Assembly (NCBI RefSeq): GCF_905220415.1
Contig: NC_059539.1
Span: 4,216,001-4,280,000, forward strand
Reading direction: 5' to 3'
DNA from: Colias croceus
Taxonomy: Eukaryota; Arthropoda; Insecta; Lepidoptera; Pieridae
DNA length: 64,000 bases
A program made the position numbers and the translations under genes. Below are positions 60,147 to 64,000 of this stretch, piece after piece; position 1 is the stretch's first letter, and each line of letters begins with the position of its first letter. The notes under the pieces are model-generated. The model saw only the letters and a program-made list of their open reading frames with translations. It ran no database searches and was not told where the DNA came from.

Positions 60147-60287
60147 AAAATTAACGATTTGCATGAGGATGTAGTAGAAATAAGTATCCTGGCGCGTGGT
60201 CAATTGTTGACTAAAGTTAATTTCCAACGTATGGTACAATCATTGGAAGAATCTTGGGTAATTTTAGAGGATATTTTTCGGGAATGA
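60147..60287 (+). pseudogene. Unidentified coding-like fragment
   Basis: A 46-residue frame after an in-frame stop and a strong acceptor (60121-60131, TTTATTTACAG). It reads DLHEDVVEISILARGQLL then SLEESWVILEDIFRE and a stop. The amphipathic, acidic composition looks protein-like, but no family is recognised. A consensus donor (AAAAGGTAAGTT at 59881-59892) lies 240 bp upstream. Confidence 0.2.
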
Positions 60288-60444
60288 GAAAAGGGGCAGC
60301 CAACCACGTATCAGCGTGCGTGCGTGAGAATCTACCTACGTTTTAGTACCAAAAAAAATGTTATTTTGAAACGTAAATATTGCACTCACAACTACTGTAC
60401 AAGTATGATTTTTATTCGTGCTTTACTGTTGTTTTATTATCGTT

Positions 60445-60605
60445 ATGGCTTTCGCGGTACAGATAGTACTGGGATCAGAGTACATATTATTTATCAATTT
60501 AGGTAATATACGTAAAATATTTACAATCATACCAAATGGATTAACACGGTATGTACATAAGGCGGTCTTATCGCTTACTAGCGATCTCTTCCAGACTGCC
60601 CAAGG
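60445..60605 (+). CDS. Possible exon ending at a consensus donor
   Basis: ATG at 60445 opens MAFAVQIVLGSEYILFINLG, a hydrophobic start, and stays open to CAAG followed by GTAAGAG at 60606. It could be a first exon with a signal peptide or membrane segment. No homology recognised. Confidence 0.15.
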
Positions 60606-60609
60606 TAAG

Positions 60610-61340
60610 AGATAAAGAATTATACTCATGATCCAGCAATTTTCAACCGAAAAAGAAGTTTTTCTGTAATTGGTAGTTGTTTCATTTATTTATTTTAAAT
60701 ACCTAATTTTACTTTTATATTTGCCCATTTGCATTACATTCAGCTTCCATAACTTATAAAAATTTTATGTTTATTTCTGTCTAATATAACTACTCTTTTT
60801 TAGATATAAATAACAAAAACAACTTTTTTATTAAAATTTAGTACCTTGGGAAGATATTATTATCCATGTGTTAATAGAACAATACATAAAGGAAGTTATG
60901 TTACGATTTTATACAATGAAAATATGTAAAAAAAATATTAGCAGGTGTAATTATTAAATTGATCCCGAACCCAAAACTGTAGTTAATTTTTTTTGTCATT
61001 TAGTGTTTAATTCATGTCAATTGGTTCATTAATAAAAAAATTATGATCATTTAAATAATCACGGCGAACATTTGCTAAGGCATTCATGTACTAGGTGTAA
61101 TCGTTCAGTGTGCACAGGCGATTTTTTTTTGTAAGTATTACAGATAACAAAAAACTTTAAACTGATATCGAAAGTACTTAACCTAATAATGGCCGTAATC
61201 ATTTTTTTTAAATAAATCGAGAAATATCAAAAAAAATATCTTCAAACCCTTACATTAAGTACATATGAAATATGAATATCCCTTAAACATTTAATATGAA
61301 AGATTTTAGCTTTCTTTTTCTTTTTTTGGTTGTCTGCTTT
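60610..61340. other. AT-rich stretch, nothing recognised
   Basis: Poly-T/poly-A runs only. Confidence 0.55.
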
Positions 61341-61365
61341 AATTACTTCGCAAATTTGAAGTGGC

Positions 61366-61779
61366 ATTTTCCACGCTTTTTCCGGACATTTTCACGCATT
61401 TTTCGGATATTTTCCGGGCATTTTCCGGGCAATTCCTCACGCATTTTCCGGGGATTTTCCAGGCATTTTCCACGCCTTTTCCGGACCATTTCACGCATTT
61501 TCCGGATATTTTCACGCATTTTCCGAAGATTTTCCAGGCATTTTCCAGGCATTTTCCACGCTTTTTCCGGATATTTTCCAGACATTTCCCAGACATTTGC
61601 CGGAGATTTTCCAGGCACTTTCCACGCTTTTCCCGGACATTTTTACGCATTTTCCGGATATTTTCCATATATTTCTCAGGCATTTCCCAGTCATTTTCCA
61701 GACATTTCCCTGACATTTTCCGGGAATTTTCCAGGCATTTTCCACGCCTTTTGCGGACATTTTCACGCATTTGGTTGGA
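61366..61779 (+). repeat. Degenerate tandem array of CATTTTCC units, part 1
   Basis: Dozens of copies of a roughly 12-bp word, (G/C)CATTTTCC(G/A)(G/C)x, in one direction, grouped into longer periods such as CATTTTCCACGC and GGATATTTTCC. This gives long Phe/Arg/His/Ser frames on + and Lys/Gly/Asn/Cys frames on -, all artefacts of the repeat. Confidence 0.9.
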
Positions 61780-61992
61780 CTAAAGCAAAGGGGGCGCAGG
61801 ACTTAGAAAATTTTTGATGGAGTTGGTGTCATTATAACATCTATTTATTATTGTTTTATCGTAAAGATTACGCTAATATAAGCATGTTTTATAGGAACAA
61901 CTTTTCTCTAAAATCAAAAATGGCCGAGATATTCGCCCTCAAAGATTGATGGTTTTCAAGGGAGCTGCACGTAGGCAACTAATCAACAGTTA

Positions 61993-62044
61993 CGTTAGGT
62001 TAGGTTTAGGTTAGGTTAGCCGTTAGGTTAGGTTAGGTTAGGTT
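61993..62044 (+). repeat. Interstitial telomere-like (TTAGG)n run
   Basis: About nine TTAGG units in two blocks: GTTAGGTTAGGTTTAGGTTA, then four in a row near 62023-62043. TTAGG is the insect telomeric repeat. Confidence 0.85.
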
Positions 62045-62070
62045 TCTTAAAAAAAAACTACACAGTAATA

Positions 62071-62093
62071 GGAGCCCCGCGAAGCGGGGCTCC
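62071..62093. repeat. Perfect GC hairpin in foldback core
   Basis: GGAGCCCCGC and its exact inverse around a GAA loop. Confidence 0.85.
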
Positions 62094-62278
62094 GTCGACG
62101 CGCAAAATCAATCTTTGAGGGCGAATATCTCAGCCATTTTTGATTTTAGAGAAAAAGTTTTTTCTATAAAACATGCATAAATTTGCGTAATCTTTACGAT
62201 AAAACAATAATAAATAGGTGTTATAATGACACCAACTCCATCAAAAATTTTCTAAGTCCTGCGCCCCCTTTGCTTTAG

Positions 62279-62490
62279 GCGGACCCACGCATTTTTTGAA
62301 TATTTTCCGGGCATTTTCTGGGCATCTCTCAGGCATTTTCCGGGGATTTTCCAGGCATTTTCCACGCTTTTCCGGATATTTTCCAGACATTTCCCTGGCA
62401 TTTTCCGGAGGTTTTTCAGGCATTTTCCACGCTTTTCCCGAACATTTTCACGCATTTTCCGGATATCCCCGGAAAATGCCCCAGATTTCC
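62279..62490 (+). repeat. Degenerate tandem array of CATTTTCC units, part 2
   Basis: Same units and direction as 61366-61779. It ends in an inverted GCATTTTCCGG/CCGGAAAATGC (62452-62479) where the unit turns round. Confidence 0.85.
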
Positions 62491-62607
62491 GGAAAGTACG
62501 TAAGTTTTTTAGCTTAGATTAGTAATAAATTCTATTAACAATTCTATGAATTGTTTATGGTAGTACGTGTTTACTACATAATTGTATGTAAAGTAGTAAC
62601 TACTATG

Positions 62608-62647
62608 CAGTCGCTATTCCACGCGGACGAAGTCGCGGGCACAGCTA
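62608..62647 (+). mobile_element. Helitron-like 3' end fragment
   Basis: CACGCGGACGAAGTCGCGGG then CACAGCTAG|T, the terminal hairpin and CTAG of this element class. The front is missing or too diverged. Confidence 0.55.
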
Positions 62648-64000
62648 GTCTTTTATAAAATTGCAGGAAAATTTAATCAATACTATATTTTTATATTTTT
62701 TTCAATTCGTATCATGATATGACTTATCATAATTACAGGAAAGTTTTTATGCTCCGGTAAATTAAATATATTACAATAAATAAATATAATGACGCAAATA
62801 TAACTCTATACTGATTTCAAAAACATACTCAAATGCATATAATACTGACGTCTGACGCTCAATAAAAACAAATCTACATCGTGTTCGTCAAACAGGGATT
62901 ACAGTTGAGGCTCCTCTTATTTGGTTTGAAATTGGGGATCAAGCAAGCAAAGTTCTATATTTCGTTGAGAAAATGGATATGAGTCGTTACTCATGACAGC
63001 GCTATCGATATCAAACGTTGACTTTGTGGACTAGTTGTGCTAATAATGTGAAATATTGAACGATGAAATATTGATCAGAAATATAAATGTAGGTACTCTT
63101 ATTGGTTACCAAAACGGAACAATATTGTGGCATTGGTTATTCTAAATGCTAATGTTCCAATTAAATGTATATATATATATTTGTATTATTACAAATGAGA
63201 AAGAGAATCCCACGCAATAATTTTTATGTGTATGTATTCTAAATATAGGTTATAGGCCATTTATATAATATTATAATGAATACTTATTCAAAAAAGTTTA
63301 ACACGTTTATGTTGTATTACATCGTTGAATGTTCTCGTTTATCTACATTGGTGTACATGGAGATATTAAAGTATTAAAGTATTCTTTGTAAAAATGACCG
63401 AATAGGTACTTCATTTCATCGGTAGTAAGTAGGTACCTAATCTGTGGCAGTAATTCTACGTATACCTGCACCATAAAAAGACGATCACAGATCATTCTTT
63501 TGGTATAAACCTAGATTCAATTTAAAGCAATAGTTAACACATAAAATAGTTCACAGAATCTGAATCATACACTTTATTCTCAACCGGCTCAAGTTTTACG
63601 ATGGAGGTTTATGATATAACGTTAATATTATTTCAATTTAATTTACCAAACTATTCTAACATTTGAAATATTGCTAAGACATATTTTAATACCTATTTCA
63701 GTCAAATTGTCAGGTAATAAAATTAACCAATCGTTAATGGTAAATTGCTGGTATTTGCTTAAATAATTATTTAATCTCGTAATTAAGCTGCCAGTCAACG
63801 AAGTGTGTATATAAATGTATAAATAGGTATATAGTAGGCCGGTTCGTGCCGCGTCCTCACATTCGCTATGTTAATGAGTTCGCAGAAGTAAACGTCTCGA
63901 CTCTCGATTCAAGCGAAGCGTTTAGATAACTTCCTTTTGCACTTCTTGACATTTGGAAATTCCAATGGAATACACTTAGCGATTCCGATAAAATCACGAG
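62648..64000. other. AT-rich stretch to window end
   Basis: No gene recognised. TATATAAATGTATAAATA at about 63808-63825, followed by a GC-richer GGCCGGTTCGTGCCGCGTCC, could be a promoter, but nothing else supports it. Confidence 0.35.

Larger units (their letters stand above)
61780..62278. mobile_element. Foldback element with 171-bp arms and TTAGG core, inside the array
   Basis: Arms 61780-61950 and 62107-62278 are inverse copies starting CTAAAGCAAAGGGGGCGCAGG, with few mismatches. The 156-bp centre holds (TTAGG)n and a perfect GC hairpin. The same tandem array resumes on the right in the same orientation, so the element looks inserted. Confidence 0.8.

Noticed and set aside
61296..61817. 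Long + and - frames with repeated Phe/Arg/His or Lys/Gly/Asn/Cys
   Set aside because: They are produced by the CATTTTCC tandem array in several frames on both strands at once.
61993..62044. A true chromosome end
   Set aside because: The run is only about nine units, sits in the middle of a palindrome, and ordinary sequence continues on both sides.

Overview
The window looks like nuclear DNA of a moth or butterfly (Lepidoptera). The evidence is one intron-rich animal gene with canonical GT-AG introns, AT-rich non-coding DNA, insect-type TTAGG runs, and about 20 copies of short elements that start with TC, end with CTAG after a GC-rich hairpin, and sit between A and T. That is the format of lepidopteran Helitron-like elements. 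I cannot name the species.

Layout. Positions 70-21259 (+) hold the 3' half of one gene. I could join 28 in-frame coding exons (1,916 residues plus stop) that encode the C-terminal half of TRRAP (Drosophila Nipped-A), the giant PIKK-family pseudokinase scaffold of the SAGA and TIP60/NuA4 histone acetyltransferase complexes. The 5' half lies upstream of the window. The exons run from the end of the HEAT-repeat region through the FAT domain and the dead kinase domain to a FATC tail ending in WHPWL and a stop. A poly(A) signal follows at 21291.

Positions 21.5-23.3 kb are intergenic and contain a 1.05-kb inverted-repeat transposon. At 23.4-23.95 kb there is a very GC/CpG-rich block with two overlapping TCAGT initiators and a clean splice donor. 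This looks like the promoter and mostly non-coding first exon of another + strand gene. If so, much of 24-64 kb may be its first intron, but I see no convincing downstream coding exon.

Positions 24-64 kb are gene-poor and rich in mobile elements, several identified by both terminal repeats and target-site duplications: a PIF/Harbinger derivative with a MADF-domain relic (27138-27799); a LINE-like retroposon with poly(A) and a 14-15-bp duplication (35646-36877); a hAT element with a transposase C-terminus (43564-44946); an AACCGGTT-rich hAT-like element carrying two nested Helitron-like copies (48425-49471); a 264-bp inverted-repeat element (50907-51170); and a pogo-like element (53985-55222) containing a second PIF/Harbinger derivative that also keeps a MADF relic (54226-54800). 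Two long-armed foldback elements (50138-50521 and 61780-62278) both have TTAGG-type runs in their centres; the second sits inside a degenerate ATTTTCC-type tandem array.

No tRNA, rRNA, CRISPR array or bacterial feature was recognised. The best candidates for something undescribed are the two foldbacks with telomere-like cores, the pair of Harbinger derivatives that kept MADF but lost the transposase, and the chimeric Helitron-like copies. All boundaries were read by eye.
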